From NCBI GenBank assembly GCA_905182995.1, contig CAJJDP010000026.1, forward strand, positions 310,909 through 374,908: a DNA stretch of 64,000 bases. The letters run 5' to 3'. Below the pieces are notes generated by a model that did no database searches, had not been told where the DNA came from, and was given only the letters and a program-made list of their open reading frames with translations. This document shows positions 24,040 to 36,145 of the stretch, piece by piece; the first letter of the stretch is position 1, and every line of letters begins with the position of its first letter. The DNA comes from Paramecium octaurelia. Its lineage: Eukaryota > Ciliophora > Oligohymenophorea > Peniculida > Parameciidae. The position numbers and the translations under genes are program-made.

Positions 24040-24706
24040 ATGAATATTTCAGACGCAATTCCATTGAAAATAGTGGTAGTGGGCGATTCTAAAGTGGGCA
24101 AAACAACTTTAATTCAAACATATCTATAGGAAATTGATGGGAAATAATCAGCCTCTAATTTACGCTTCGATTACAAAATAGTTCAAGTAGAAATCGATTA
24201 AGAAGAATATATTGTAGCAATATGGGATAGTGTTGGATAAGGATTCTAAAATTAAATGAGCCACTTTTTAGTAAAAGATGCTGATGCTGTGATGTTATGT
24301 ATAGATTTAAGCGAAGAAATTGATGTACATTCCATTGAGTAATGGATGGATACTCTAACAAACCGCAGTTCATCTCATTGTGTATATGTCCTGATTGGAA
24401 CTAAATTAGATTTATTTCAACAAAGTAGAACCTAACAATTAAATGATGGCTTCTCGTAATTAAGCGATAAATATTCAGCCTTAAAACTGCTGAAACCAGT
24501 TTAGTTCTAGGATAAAGAGTCTATCAAATTAGCATTCTAAAAAGCTTTCGAACTGGGAGCTAGTGCTAAAGCAAAGTCAAAACAAAGTTCAACTCTTAAT
24601 TTCTAAGTAAATCTATTAATTTATGAAGAGTTTTGTTTTGAATAACGATACAAATGTTTATCGTAATAATTCAACAAAGAAGTAAAAGAAAGATTAGTGT
24701 TGTTGA
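24040..24706 (+). CDS. Rab-like small GTPase with C-terminal CC prenylation motif, 214 aa
   Basis: Ras-superfamily switch of the Rab type, probably acting on a vesicle membrane. G1 reads VVVGDSKVGKTTLIQTY; G3 reads IWDSVGQGFQNQ (DxxGQ); G4 is GTKLDLF, with TKxD in place of NKxD. A 22-nt intron near the 3' end changes the frame so that the protein ends in KKDQCC, the dicysteine geranylgeranylation signal. Without the intron the frame would run on into an unrelated hydrophobic tail, so the CC ending supports the splice. Spliced length is 215 codons ending at TGA 24704-24706. The effector region (ASNLRFDYKIVQVE) is unlike standard Rabs, so this is a divergent, perhaps ciliate-specific member. 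Confidence 0.87.
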
Positions 24707-24782
24707 GTTATTAGTTATTATTCATTTTCTAGATATTTAATGTTTTCATCATACACCAGTATAGTAATAATTTAAATTTAAT

Positions 24783-26190
<1,408 letters not shown>

Positions 26191-26218
26191 ATCAATTATA
26201 TAATATAAATTATATTTT

Positions 26219-26936
26219 ATGCGTTAATATCTACGTAAAAAAATCACTTAAGAATTATAAGAATTGGAATAAGGAAACAAGAAAGTATATTAATTCTAAT
26301 ATTATGAGAATGAAGCCGATGGGTTTTATGTCTTTGCTTTTGACAATGATATCTAACATTTGAAGGGATTTATTAATGGATCACCAGATACTCCCTATGA
26401 AGGTGGCTATTTCTAAATTGACATCGTAATCCCAAATGAATACCCTCACAAACCACCCAAAATGAAATTCGATACACCCATCTGGCATCCCAATATTTCA
26501 TCGTATTTAAAGTTATAATAAGATAAACTGGTGCCATCGGCCTTGATATTTTGTAAGAATAATGGTCACCTATCTTATCAATTCGTACTCTCTTACTGTC
26601 ACTATAGGTCTTATTTTGTGATCCATAGCCAGGTTATATACAAAATCATTTTATATAGATTCTCCATAAAATGCTGTAGTAGCCGATCAATTTAAAACAA
26701 ATAAAGTATTATTTATTAAAACAGCAAAGTATTTATTAAATGCATTATGCTAGAGAATGGACACAAAATTATGCATAAAAAAATGAACAAAAGGAAAAAG
26801 TTTCCAATCTTGTTTAATTAGGTTTTGATGAAGAAGAAGTTAAAGTAATTGGCTATTTATAAATTATAGGAAGCATTAATCAAAAAAATTTGTAAATGAT
26901 GAAGAATAAACTGCCAATTTCTTATTGAGTGGATGA
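26219..26936 (+). CDS. Ubiquitin-conjugating enzyme-like protein (class II E2 with UBA) lacking the active-site cysteine
   Basis: The UBC fold is clear: [39 protein letters not shown], then [27 protein letters not shown]. The catalytic position in the usual TGAICLDIL is GGC (Gly) where TGC (Cys) is expected, so thioester chemistry should be lost. A C-terminal UBA domain follows ([13 protein letters not shown] ... [12 protein letters not shown]), as in UBE2K/Ubc1. Introns of 20, 26, 25 and 25 nt are placed. With them the frame slips by one base at a run of seven A (26882-26888); six A would restore the UBA helix and give a multiple of three. A 29-nt last intron also keeps frame but damages the UBA helix. 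The gene may be an inactive E2 (UEV-like role), an early pseudogene, or affected by sequence error. Confidence 0.82.
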
Positions 26937-26994
26937 ATATTAATTATAAATTTACAGTATTTATTTGTAAAAAATTCTATAAATAAGAATTTAT

Positions 26995-28199
26995 TCATTA
27001 GAATATAATTTCAAAAATCCTGCATTCTACTATTTTTGGAGTTTCTTATCCAAATAAATGTGTATTTGGGTGTTATTAAGCCTCTTTTGTATAAGAAATT
27101 CCTAGATTTGAATGTCCTTATTAAAAATCACCTTTTATATATAGGTCTTAAGAAAAACAAGGACCGCTCTATTATCTTAAGAATAGTGAATAATTTGGAC
27201 CATTTATTAACTTATGTATGGTGTTATGAGTGTATGAAAACAAAAAGGAACAATTTGAACTATCACGAACATCCCTGTCTTCATAAATCCATTTTAAAGG
27301 AGTGTATGCGCCAAATATATTACCACTTTGTGATTTAAATATCATTAATAAGTTGCTTTTATTTTAGACATTTTTCCAAAATACATAACAATTCAGATTT
27401 TATTGTTATTCATTAAATATTAAGTTAGATCTTTGAATTTTTTTCCAGCCTCTAGACTAATTTTACTTAATAATAGATCATTAAAATAAGAATAGGAAAC
27501 AATAAATTAGTTATTAGGTATTTTGCCTTGGAATGATAATGAAAGATCTAAAAATTAATTCATTTAGTCCTTAAATTATCGAAATCCTGAGAAATTTATT
27601 TTATTAATTTTATTTGATGCTGAATTATCTTTTATTTCTTTATTAAAACTGCTTGAATCTTTTTCAAGATCTATGAATATTTGTAATAATTTTGTTTCTA
27701 CTTAATTGACAACATCGTGGGTGATTGTTTACTAAGAGTTATTGAGACTTTCAATTAGATCTTTAAACTAAGAAAATTGCGTTACCTATTAAAATATTTA
27801 AAATACTTTTTCTAATTGTTTTCTAGAATTGCTTTTGTTGTTTAAAACATTAAAAACCTCTTCTTTGAGTTCATTTATGATTTTATCTAGAGTTAATTGT
27901 ATATCCTTGAGGTTTGTTTCAATTTTTTGAATAAAATCTCTTAATTGAACTTCTGGGTATTTTGCGATGCCGTTAATAAGAGTAGTGTTTTTTTCATCCA
28001 AATTAAATTACTAAAAGAAATATTCTGGTTCCTTAAGTGCTTTTCTGATGGCTAATTTTTTCAATTTATCATTCTCAAGATTTTTTTCATCAAGAATCTT
28101 TCCCATGCATTCATCACATACTAGTTATAAGCTATTTTTATTCCAAATTATGAAGATAATAGGATTGTCTGGATGGTCTTTGCATAAAATATTGTTCAT
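26995..28199 (-). CDS. Zinc-motif/coiled-coil protein with C-terminal TLDc domain
   Basis: From ATG 28199 the N terminus has CKDHPDNP and LVCDECMGK, a compact Cys/His pair like that of the gene at the window start. A coiled-coil region of about 180 residues follows. The C-terminal 130 residues are a TLDc domain: GWKKIQRSN, FWKNVQNKSNLLMIFKSQ, then SGNIFGAYTPLKWI and a C-terminal IVECRIFEIIF. TLDc proteins are linked to oxidative-stress resistance and V-ATPase regulation in other eukaryotes; many ciliate copies are of unknown role. The frame changes between the coiled coil and TLDc. A 35-nt GT..AG intron ending at AAG restores it and makes the spliced length 390 codons, but it is long and its ends are weak. 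A real frameshift is the alternative. Stop at TGA 26995-26997. Confidence 0.72.
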
Positions 28200-28288
28200 A
28201 ATAATAACAATTATTAATATAATATAAATTTTGTTATTCTAAAAAAGTTGAAAATATTTTTGGTTAACATATTGATATTTTGATAAGA

Positions 28289-29389
28289 TCAATATCCATT
28301 CTTTGCATTAAGACTAGTACTTAGTTGGTGATTTTCATCTTCAACTTAGTCGAATCTTTCAGCGACCATCTCTTCCAATTGAGCAACCAATTAGAGTTCG
28401 TTTCTTCTGGCTTAGGTGGCATAGTTATATTCATTGGAAAAGGTTGAGCATAAGTTTTAGGCTTAGTCCCAAAGTTATTAATTTCTTTAGAGTTTTCCTG
28501 AGGCAGTTTAAGCAATGGCTGATTGAGTTCCAATGCATTAAACTAAGTTGGTTAACTTATTTTAGAGTCTTTCGCTTTGGGCTTCAAGTCTGGCAATAGT
28601 TTATCCTAATCTTTCCTTTTAGTCGTTAAAGGCAGCAACTGAGACAGCATTTGAGCTTGCATAGTCGTCATAGGCTTCTTGAATATTGGATCTCAAGTTG
28701 TCCAAAAGTTAAGCAACTCTTTCTAGGGCTGATTCATCGAGTTATCCTTCTTAAGCAGCCAATTGAGCAAAGGCATAGAAGATTGGGGCGAACTTAGCAG
28801 TTTCCTTGATGTTGAAAGCAGTTTAGAGCATGCTCTTTGAGACTTTGCTGATTTCAGCAAATGATCCTGATCCACTATAGATGGAGGCTAAAATATCTTA
28901 GGCTTCGTCAATTGAATGGAGAGCATCTTCATAATCTCTTCCTCTTCTCTTAAAGTATTATGCTTCGGTTTCAGCAGCATTCAAGACTGTTGTCAAGTGC
29001 TCTTAAGCTGATTGGTATTATTATGTGTTGACTTCTGCGACGTTGGTTGTTCTAATTTTAGAAGTATTGCAGACATTCAAGGCAGCAGTGGAGTCTCTCA
29101 AAACTGTTTGAGCATCTTAAACTTATCTTGATCTAAATTCGTTCTCAGAATCGCATTCAGTTTATTGGATATTGTAGATTTCATCATGGTTAACCTATTC
29201 TGTGTTGACTGCATCTCTGAAATCTCTCAAGATATTCAAGACGGCATCAAGTGGTGACTTGTTTTTTAGCTTTGCTTCAACTTCAGCCATAACTGCTGTC
29301 AAAGATCGCTTCTTTGAATAATCAAATGGATTTCTTGGAGCAGCACTGACGCATACTAATACGACTAACAATGTAGCAATCAATTTCAT
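28289..29389 (-). CDS. Trichocyst matrix protein (TMP family), 366 aa
   Basis: Structural protein of the crystalline core of trichocysts, the dart-like secretory granules of Paramecium. One intron-free frame of 367 codons from ATG 29389 to TGA 28289-28291. The signal peptide is MKLIATLLVVLVCVSAAP. The rest is rich in Ala, Glu, Gln, Asn and Leu with heptad-like spacing and few Cys. SKKRSLTAVMAEVEAKL lies shortly after the signal, and EYFKRRGRDYEDALHS and ETAKFAPIFYAFAQLAAQ are further along. Proprotein processing of TMPs is known in the family; cleavage sites here are not assigned. GC content and codon use are richer than the neighbours, as expected for a highly expressed gene. A frameshifted relic of the 3' part lies at 53446-53605. 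Confidence 0.85.
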
Positions 29390-29943
29390 GTTTATTAATT
29401 TGTATTTACAAATCGCATTTCGAAACTAAATAATATAACTAAAAAACGGATTTCACACATAAAATATTCGTTTCTGAGCACCAATTAAATTATTAACTTA
29501 ATACCTTAATTATTTATCATTATTTTGAACTCACGACTAAATATTGTTCAATTTTATATGATTATCTCATTATTTAACTCTTGAATTTCTAATTGTTTAC
29601 ACAAGCATGATATAATTTATTTGATGAATAATTGATCTATATACTTAATGTAGGTTATAGTGTCATAATCAGTATAATAAGATCAATTATAATTTATTAG
29701 TTGCAAGTTAAAATATAAATAGGATAGTTGTATCCCTCCTTTAAATTATTTATAACATTAGAATGTTCTTTGTATCCTTTACATATTTTAGTAATTTTGG
29801 TTCATTTATCACAAATCCTTACTTGATAGTTCCAGAATAAAATTATATATCAAATTTATTTTAGTGTTTTGATAGCACTATTATTTATTTTCATAATATA
29901 AAAATAAAGATTTAGATAATAGATACATATAAAGAATTAATAA
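29390..29943. other. Intergenic region upstream of the trichocyst gene
   Basis: About 550 bp of AT-rich sequence between the divergent trichocyst matrix gene and a small plus-strand frame. It must hold the trichocyst gene promoter, but no motif can be named. No RNA gene or repeat was seen. Confidence 0.5.
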
Positions 29944-30258
29944 ATGAAGTAAGAAAGATATAAAGAGGCAATATTTTTAATTGTGGCATTCTAAAATCTT
30001 AACTCGAAATCAAAAGTGTTAAAAAAATGTTGGCTCGAAAAATCTAAACTGTGTTCTAGATATGGTTCTTTGGGACATTGGTCAGAATTAGACAAAATTA
30101 ACTTTAGTCTAAATAGTATGGATTTAAATATCTTTGAAATTATTCAAAATCTAAGATCTCAATTAAAGTTAATAATTAAAGTAGCCTTCAAACATAGCCA
30201 TAATAGTAAACCTAATGATTAATTAAAATAATATTTAATTTGGATAAGAAATTAATGA
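29944..30258 (+). CDS. Small unknown protein, 104 aa
   Basis: An uninterrupted frame from ATG 29944 (MKQERYKEAIFLIVAFQNLN) to TGA 30256-30258. Composition is Lys/Leu/Ile/Ser-rich with three Cys or Cys-Trp positions near residue 40. There is no signal peptide, membrane segment or motif I can name. It may be a short lineage-specific gene or a fragment of a decayed one; length alone is not strong proof in this AT-rich context. Confidence 0.4.
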
Positions 30259-30540
30259 AAAATTAATAAATTTAAGGCTAGTTCTTATTCCCTGAAATAT
30301 ATCAAAGGTCATTTATCTAATAAATTTAGCAATCTTACTAATCTATTTTGATTTAATTTAATGGAATTTAAATAAATAAAAAATAAATAATAGTATAAAA
30401 TCAGTAAATTCTAATTTATACTCAATTAGGAATATATGATGAATAAAATAATATCATTGAAATTCAAAGTCACATACTTTTAGATACAAAATTGATAATA
30501 AATTAGATGATACATAAATATATTTGTTTAAGCAGCAAAT

Positions 30541-31000
30541 TCATTCAGAAATAAAGACTTTGCTATTTGAAGTTACAGGTTTATTTTGCTTAGGATTCAA
30601 AATCAACTCCATGTCATCTTAACGTACCTCTGAGTCTTCTGGATTGAAATACCTCATCGTTGGTTTACGATATTCTTGTCTTTGCTGTGGTTAAGCTTTT
30701 TTCTATGGTTTTCTGCTTTTCAATTCACTTAAATCGTTAGAATACAATCTCTTACTATTCATAACTCTTTTCGTATGAGTAATTGTTAATTTTGGCAAAT
30801 TTTTCAAGACAAAATGGTTGATTCAATTTTTCATCCAAGCTTCTTCGATCCAAGAACCTTAAGTATTGCACTCGTATTGGGTTGGTGTATTTTAATCTAT
30901 AACTAGGATTCATTTTGATAGGAAGTCGATGAGTAGTATGAATATCAATAGAGGGAAGCTTGAAATCCGATTAAGAATGCGATTCCTATAATTACTACAT
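30541..31000 (-). CDS. Small basic unknown protein, 143 aa
   Basis: From ATG 31000 (MQQLQESHSQSDFKLPSIDI) to TGA 30541-30543. A 28-nt intron (GTAAGAG...TTTAAG) joins the two reading frames at KSYE/YELKSRKP and leaves exactly 144 codons. The N-terminal half contains HTTHRLPIKMNPSYRLKYT. The C-terminal half is Lys/Arg/Gln-rich and ends in an acidic stretch and NKPVTSNSKVFISE. No membrane segment or known domain. A second frame that looks protein-like in the first exon is interrupted by two TGA codons and was rejected. The length and composition would suit a microtubule- or nucleus-associated protein, but that is a guess. Confidence 0.6.
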
Positions 31001-31084
31001 AATTAATTTATAAATATAATCATTTATCAATAAACTAAGAGTATTATTATTATTATTGTTATTTATTAGTACTTTTTTATTGAG

Positions 31085-32915
31085 TCATTTTTGATTTTTA
31101 AGTAATTTATGATTTCGTGTCACTAATGGGTTTTCTGATTTATTTATTTAAGGTTCACTTTCTTTATAATTTAATCTCTTGATAATTTTGTTATGTGTCT
31201 TTGCATTTTTCATAATAAAGTTTACATTCTGGTTTTTGAAAAGAAGGTACCTTTGTTCCAATAACAGCTTCAGGGTAATTTTAGAGAAACTTTTCTATTC
31301 CTCCGCTTTTGGGTTAAACATTCGATCATAATGAGATTTTATATTTCTCGGGACCTTCTTATTCAAAAACTGTAGGAATTAGAAATATTTGAATACATTT
31401 TCCTTCCCTTTGAAATCCCCTATTGGTAATTTATCCTTTTGTTGTTTAATTTATATAATTTATTAACTAATATTCTCAATAATGATAATGACTTTCAATC
31501 TGATACAGGGATAGTCTTTGGATTTATTGGAAATTAATTAATTACAATGTAGAGACTACAAGACTTGTCATATAATCTTTGATTTATGGATCTTTATCAA
31601 TATTTGGAGCTATATATTAATTGAAAAGATACTTATAGACATAAGATAGATATCATCTGCTTCAATAAATTCCATTCTCAGTAGTGAGAAGAATCTATTA
31701 TCTTTGAGGATTGAGATTTTGTGTATAAATTGTTCAACTTGATCTGTGATCATTTTGCTAATTGTCTCATTATATCTTTGATGATCTACAGGAACACCCT
31801 AATTGAAGACTAATTTACTTTTTATATCTTATAATAGAAGCCATCGAATATCTAATACTAGAATGGATCTACAAAGCTAATCAACAACATTGCAAAGAAT
31901 CTCTTTTGTCTGTTTTCAACCTTCTTTTATATGATGAGATCATCAATCACAATGCCACAATTTTTGCCATCCTGGTATTTCCTTCTTATGTATCTGTGTT
32001 CAAGGGTCTATTATTAAATTTATCGTTTAATGTGATTCTTAACCAAATATTCAGACTCATTTAAGTTCTTGTATTGCTTAAAATATTCTAAACATTATGT
32101 ATTGTCTAAGTAATAGTATATGATGATGTACTATTCATAATGAAGGTTTCTGGAATAGGTACTTGTGTACTCTATAGAATTTAATAAAGAGATGATTTTT
32201 TAAATAATATTTCTATTCCAGGGATGTGATTGTAAGCTTGGAAATTGCACAGAAATTAAGAGCCAATTTCAAAATACTTATGAAAATTAAGGTTCTCCAT
32301 AAAGAAGATGGTGGCATTGAATGGAAGATGATATAATTTATTACTTTCTAGTATTACATCTGGAAGTAGATCTTTGCCTGCAGCATCTAAGGCAAAGGTG
32401 ATAATATTATCATTTGGATAATCTGTGATGATGTTAATTGGTAATTAAGGATTCGTTATAACGTATAGGTTATTTAATTCACAATAATGATTATCTTTGA
32501 GGATATTGAGTTATGTTTATTAACGTATTGGTTCATTAGTATACAAAATGCTTTGTTTGATGGGATTGATGTCTTTCAAGACTTATATTGTGTAATCATA
32601 AATATTGTCTACATCATCATCTCCCACAGCCACAAGATCTCCTTTGGTATCATCAATAAATTAAATTTCTTTTTCATTCTCTTCTCCAAATTAGAATTCC
32701 TCTTCTTCACCCATTTCTATTTAAGCATCTATTTAAATCTGATCTTTTGTGTCTGATTCATATATATGATGTTCAAAGATGTTGTTTATGAGTAGCTTTG
32801 TCTCTGCCAAGTTAAACTCCTGGTCTTATGTCATATAAGCAAAGTAGAATAGGAGTAGTGTCCAATTGAAGATCAGAAGGAGAGTTAGTCCTAATCCTAA
32901 TTTAATCGAAAGCAT
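31085..32915 (-). CDS. Type II membrane-anchored protein of unknown function, about 568 aa
   Basis: Starts at ATG 32915 with a signal anchor (MLSIKLGLGLTLLLIFNWTL) and an acidic stem, then a luminal or extracellular domain of about 450 residues. Readable conserved-looking blocks include SLQSHPWNRNIIQKI, LHYEQYIIIYYYLDN, YQDGKNCGIVIDDLI and GVPVDHQRYNETISKM. The last 130 residues are very basic (KKVPRNIKSHYDRMF, KITLKLLLEQRYLLFKN) and end at TGA 31085-31087. Four introns are needed. Two are ordinary (20 and 23 nt); the other two fit best at about 41 (or 38) and 40 nt, which is unusual. Total spliced length is then 569 codons. The anchor plus globular layout recalls Golgi glycosyltransferases, but I do not see a DxD-type motif or a family signature. 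Confidence 0.6.
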
Positions 32916-32937
32916 ATTTAGAAAATAATGATTTAAA

Positions 32938-33288
32938 ATGAATTTCAATAACAACAGAAGAGTCACTCTATTTCAGATTCTGGGAAGAAGTAGACTCAAT
33001 AAGAAGCAATCACCAAAACATAAGAAGTCAAGCACAATTGACCATGTCTAATTACCACATTTATACGACAACTTCCTCACTGAGCATACATTAGGTCTTG
33101 GTTATGAGAAATAATAAAAATCTATCAAAATTAAAGATGATTTTCCAGCAAATACATCTCTAAGTGTTTCAGCCAGATCACCTGTACGACTAAAAACAGT
33201 ATTGCAATCAGGTTAAATCAATATCAAAATAGATTAGTTGCTTAACAGAAAGAAATATACGTCGAGTATACATATGAAGTTACACTGA
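32938..33288 (+). CDS. Small basic unknown protein, 116 aa
   Basis: A single frame from ATG 32938 (MNFNNNRRVTLFQILGRSRL) to TGA 33286-33288. The protein is rich in Lys, Ser, Asn and Gln, with LPHLYDNFLTEHTLGLGYE in the middle and SLSVSARSPVRLKTVLQSG towards the end. No domain recognised. Its start lies only 22 bp from the start of the divergent membrane-anchored gene, and its stop lies 27 bp from the stop of the dynein gene. The tight packing and non-random composition argue that it is real. Confidence 0.6.
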
Positions 33289-33315
33289 TTTATATATATA
33301 AATTCATTCAATCCA

Positions 33316-36135
33316 TCAATCCTTTTATTCCTTTTATCCCTTAGAATATCCAGTGGGGTATAACAGTTTTCTTAACTTCTCTTCCTCTTAAAGTGGATCA
33401 TTATCTTCATAGCCTAACACATAACTAATACAAATGTACCATATAATCTATAAGCATTAATATCGCCTCTAGCATCACCAGTAATAAGCACTGGACTATT
33501 GTGAGCAAATCTGACCATAGTTTTGGCTGGCCATATTTATTAATCCTGGGGCATAATGGTAAAGTATGGATCTAACATGTTGTTCTTGGTTAAGTCCCAT
33601 AATTCCAATCTACCATCCTTGCAAACTGATGCAAATAGTACTGAAGTGTGGGGAGACCATTCAAAGTCTAACACTTCATCTTACAAGTTTTATTGCTTTA
33701 TAATTCAAATTATAAATACTTAGAAATTGGCCTTGGGTAATTCCTCAGTCCAATTCCATAATTTGCATGACCAATCTGCACTACAAGTTAAGAAGATATC
33801 ACCAAAGAAAGGATTGCATCTAACCTTGTAAACTGGTCCAGAATGACCAAAATAATTATCTAAATATTATTCTGTATATGATTTTGAGCATCTATGAACA
33901 GTACCATCTTCAGTGGCAGCTAAATACATAGCTGATTCTCTTTATAAGAAATCAAAGGAAAATCCTGCTGACATTCTAAAATTGACTCCTTCCTATAAGT
34001 TTTCTTTTTAAGATGACTGAACAACTCTTTTGAGATTCATTAAATTAGTATATTCCAATCCCTTCTTCATTGACCATTCAACAATTCTACTATCACTACT
34101 AATACTGACAAGTGATTCTCCCTTATCTGTGCCTTTAGCTCCTTTTCCAACCCATTAAACTTCCCAAACAGAATCACTATGTTTTCCAGCCATCTCTTTA
34201 TTCTCAGTAATAGGTTTATTAGACTTTCTTCTGATATCCCATACAGCTACAATACCATCAACAGTTCCAGCAGCAATGAGATTGGGTTAGCTTTCTGAGA
34301 ATTTACAACAATTGAATTTGGATGGATAAGTAATAATACGCTCAGGATATGTGGGATTCTTTAAAGTCCAAAACATAATGTGTCCATCCGAGGTTTCTCT
34401 ATTGCCATATGAAACAGCCAATAAATCTTTATTGACTGGATTCCAATCAGCACTAGTTACTTTGCATTGTTCACTTAATTAGCACTTATATGAAAATAAT
34501 TATGTAATGGGATCTTATTGTTTCTTTTCAACAACTTCCTCATCCTCTAATTTATTTTGGAAATTCCTTTTGAATGCTCCTCCTCTCTATTTAGGATCTT
34601 CATTCAAAGTCATCTTCTCAAATTTGACTTCTGGATAGTTTCTATATTGAATGTATTATTTATGATATAGATTCTAATTAAGAATTCTTTCCACATATTT
34701 CAAACTAGTTTGCACTTATTGACTCTAATAAATAATCTGTTCTTGTTCACTAATTTGAGAATTGGTTTTTTGGACATATTACTTCATGTATTCTTCCTCC
34801 TTAATATCTTATTCATCCTATTTTTATTCATATTATTTCTATTATTATTCAGGTAAGGGATTGCTTGTCTTTCCATGACTCTTGGTCACTTATTACTGGA
34901 TATTGGCTTATTAAGATCCCATATTAGTAACTCCTTTAGTACCAGTGTGACTTGATGAACTGTCTTATATTCTCTCGTCTCCACCTTGTCCAGTCAATCC
35001 ACCACTCAAATTATTGATAGGTTATTATTTAGTATTGGCTGCAATTCCACTTCTGGTTTTACTTTAGGATTTCTCCGATGTTTCTTTACCCAACACAGGT
35101 CTTTCAGCATGTATTTTAATTGCTTCTAATTCTGTAGGCAATAAGAAATAGGGGTTCTTATTCAATTATTTATACTCATTCTCAATGCTTTGCTTGATCT
35201 CTTCTTATAATATTTCGAATTCATTCAATTAATCAGTTATTGAAGCATCATACAAATCCCACACAGCTGTAAATGCTCCTGTGTCATTCTTCTCAATTTT
35301 GTTACATTGCTGTATCTTATGTTTTTGTATGTAATTGAATGTTTAAGCAAACCTCTTTGTGAAATTGTCACTTCCAATTTTCTCAATGATGAATTATTCA
35401 TACTTTTGGGTTCTCTGAATCTAGCCAGTTTTCTTGCCTTATTCACTATTCACAAAAGATGATGGTCTACATATAATAACCAATAATTTACATAAACATT
35501 AAACATTGTGTTGGAGTTTCACTTAAATTAATAGGGATATTCTCTTCCAAATCCTCCTCTTTCAAACCTTTCTTCTATTTGGGTTTCTTCTCTTGTTATT
35601 CAGATTGATCTCTTTTAGAATCTGAATCAGAGTATGTGTCTGACTATTTAGATTCCATAAAACTGCTCCTCTCTGGATTGTTGGAAGATGAAACTTTCAA
35701 ATCTGAATTCGATGATTTATCCTGTTATACTTTATTAATAGTACTGCACTCTGATGGAATGATTTCATATTGCTATCCATAACACTCGCACTCACTTTTG
35801 TATCAGCTGGTTTCTGTAATTATTTTAGTTTCTATTCTTCCTCTCTATTCAACTGTTCGGCCAATTACAGGAATCTCTTAGTAATCAATCTATTTTCATA
35901 TCAATATAATACTCTTTTGGTGTGACTATGCTATCCTTATACTTCACTATCACATTATCCTACGATGATTATTGAGTATCTTTCCCTGTCTAAGGAGGAC
36001 CCAATTAAGTTCTACCTCCACCCAGTTGATTAGGTCTACATATACATATTAACTCTACCTCTTAGCTGTGACGTTGGAACGAATGTTAGATTTAGTTACT
36101 CCTGCTTTTAGTACCTCAGATGAAATCGACTACAT
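33316..36135 (-). CDS. Axonemal outer-arm-type dynein intermediate chain, WD40 (DNAI1/DNAI4 family), 889 aa
   Basis: WD-repeat subunit that anchors dynein heavy chains in the ciliary axoneme. The N-terminal 450 residues are charged, Gln-rich and low complexity, including a long Gln/Glu/Lys region. The conserved part starts with SLKYVERILNQNLYH (compare the VERMVNQNTYD block of DNAI1). WD repeats follow: VTSADWNPVNKDLLAVSYG, LIAAGTVDGIVAVWDI, SLVSISSDSRIVEWSM, MYLAATEDGTVHRCSKSY, DIFLTCSADWSCKLWNW and LFASVCKDGRLELWDLT. Six introns (23, 23, 23, 31, 24 and 26 nt) leave exactly 890 codons from ATG 36135 to TGA 33316-33318. DNAI1 and DNAI4 share this layout and I cannot separate them by eye. The start codon is 10 bp from that of the divergent PFK-like gene. 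Confidence 0.92.
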
Positions 36136-36145
36136 TTATTAATTA
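36136..36145. promoter_or_regulatory. Ten-bp gap between divergent start codons
   Basis: Only ten bases (TTTATTAATT) separate the ATG of the dynein intermediate chain from the ATG of the PFK-like gene. Each promoter must therefore overlap the other gene's transcribed region, unless one start codon is misassigned. Confidence 0.6.

Noticed and set aside
27036-27338. Plus-strand ORF of 100 codons
   Set aside because: It is antisense to the TLDc domain, which is clearly conserved on the minus strand.
30780-30930. A second minus-strand frame reading CNTQGSWIEEAWMKN then TGA
   Set aside because: It looked like coding with TGA as tryptophan. A 28-nt intron in the neighbouring frame gives a complete 143-aa model, and this frame holds two TGA codons.
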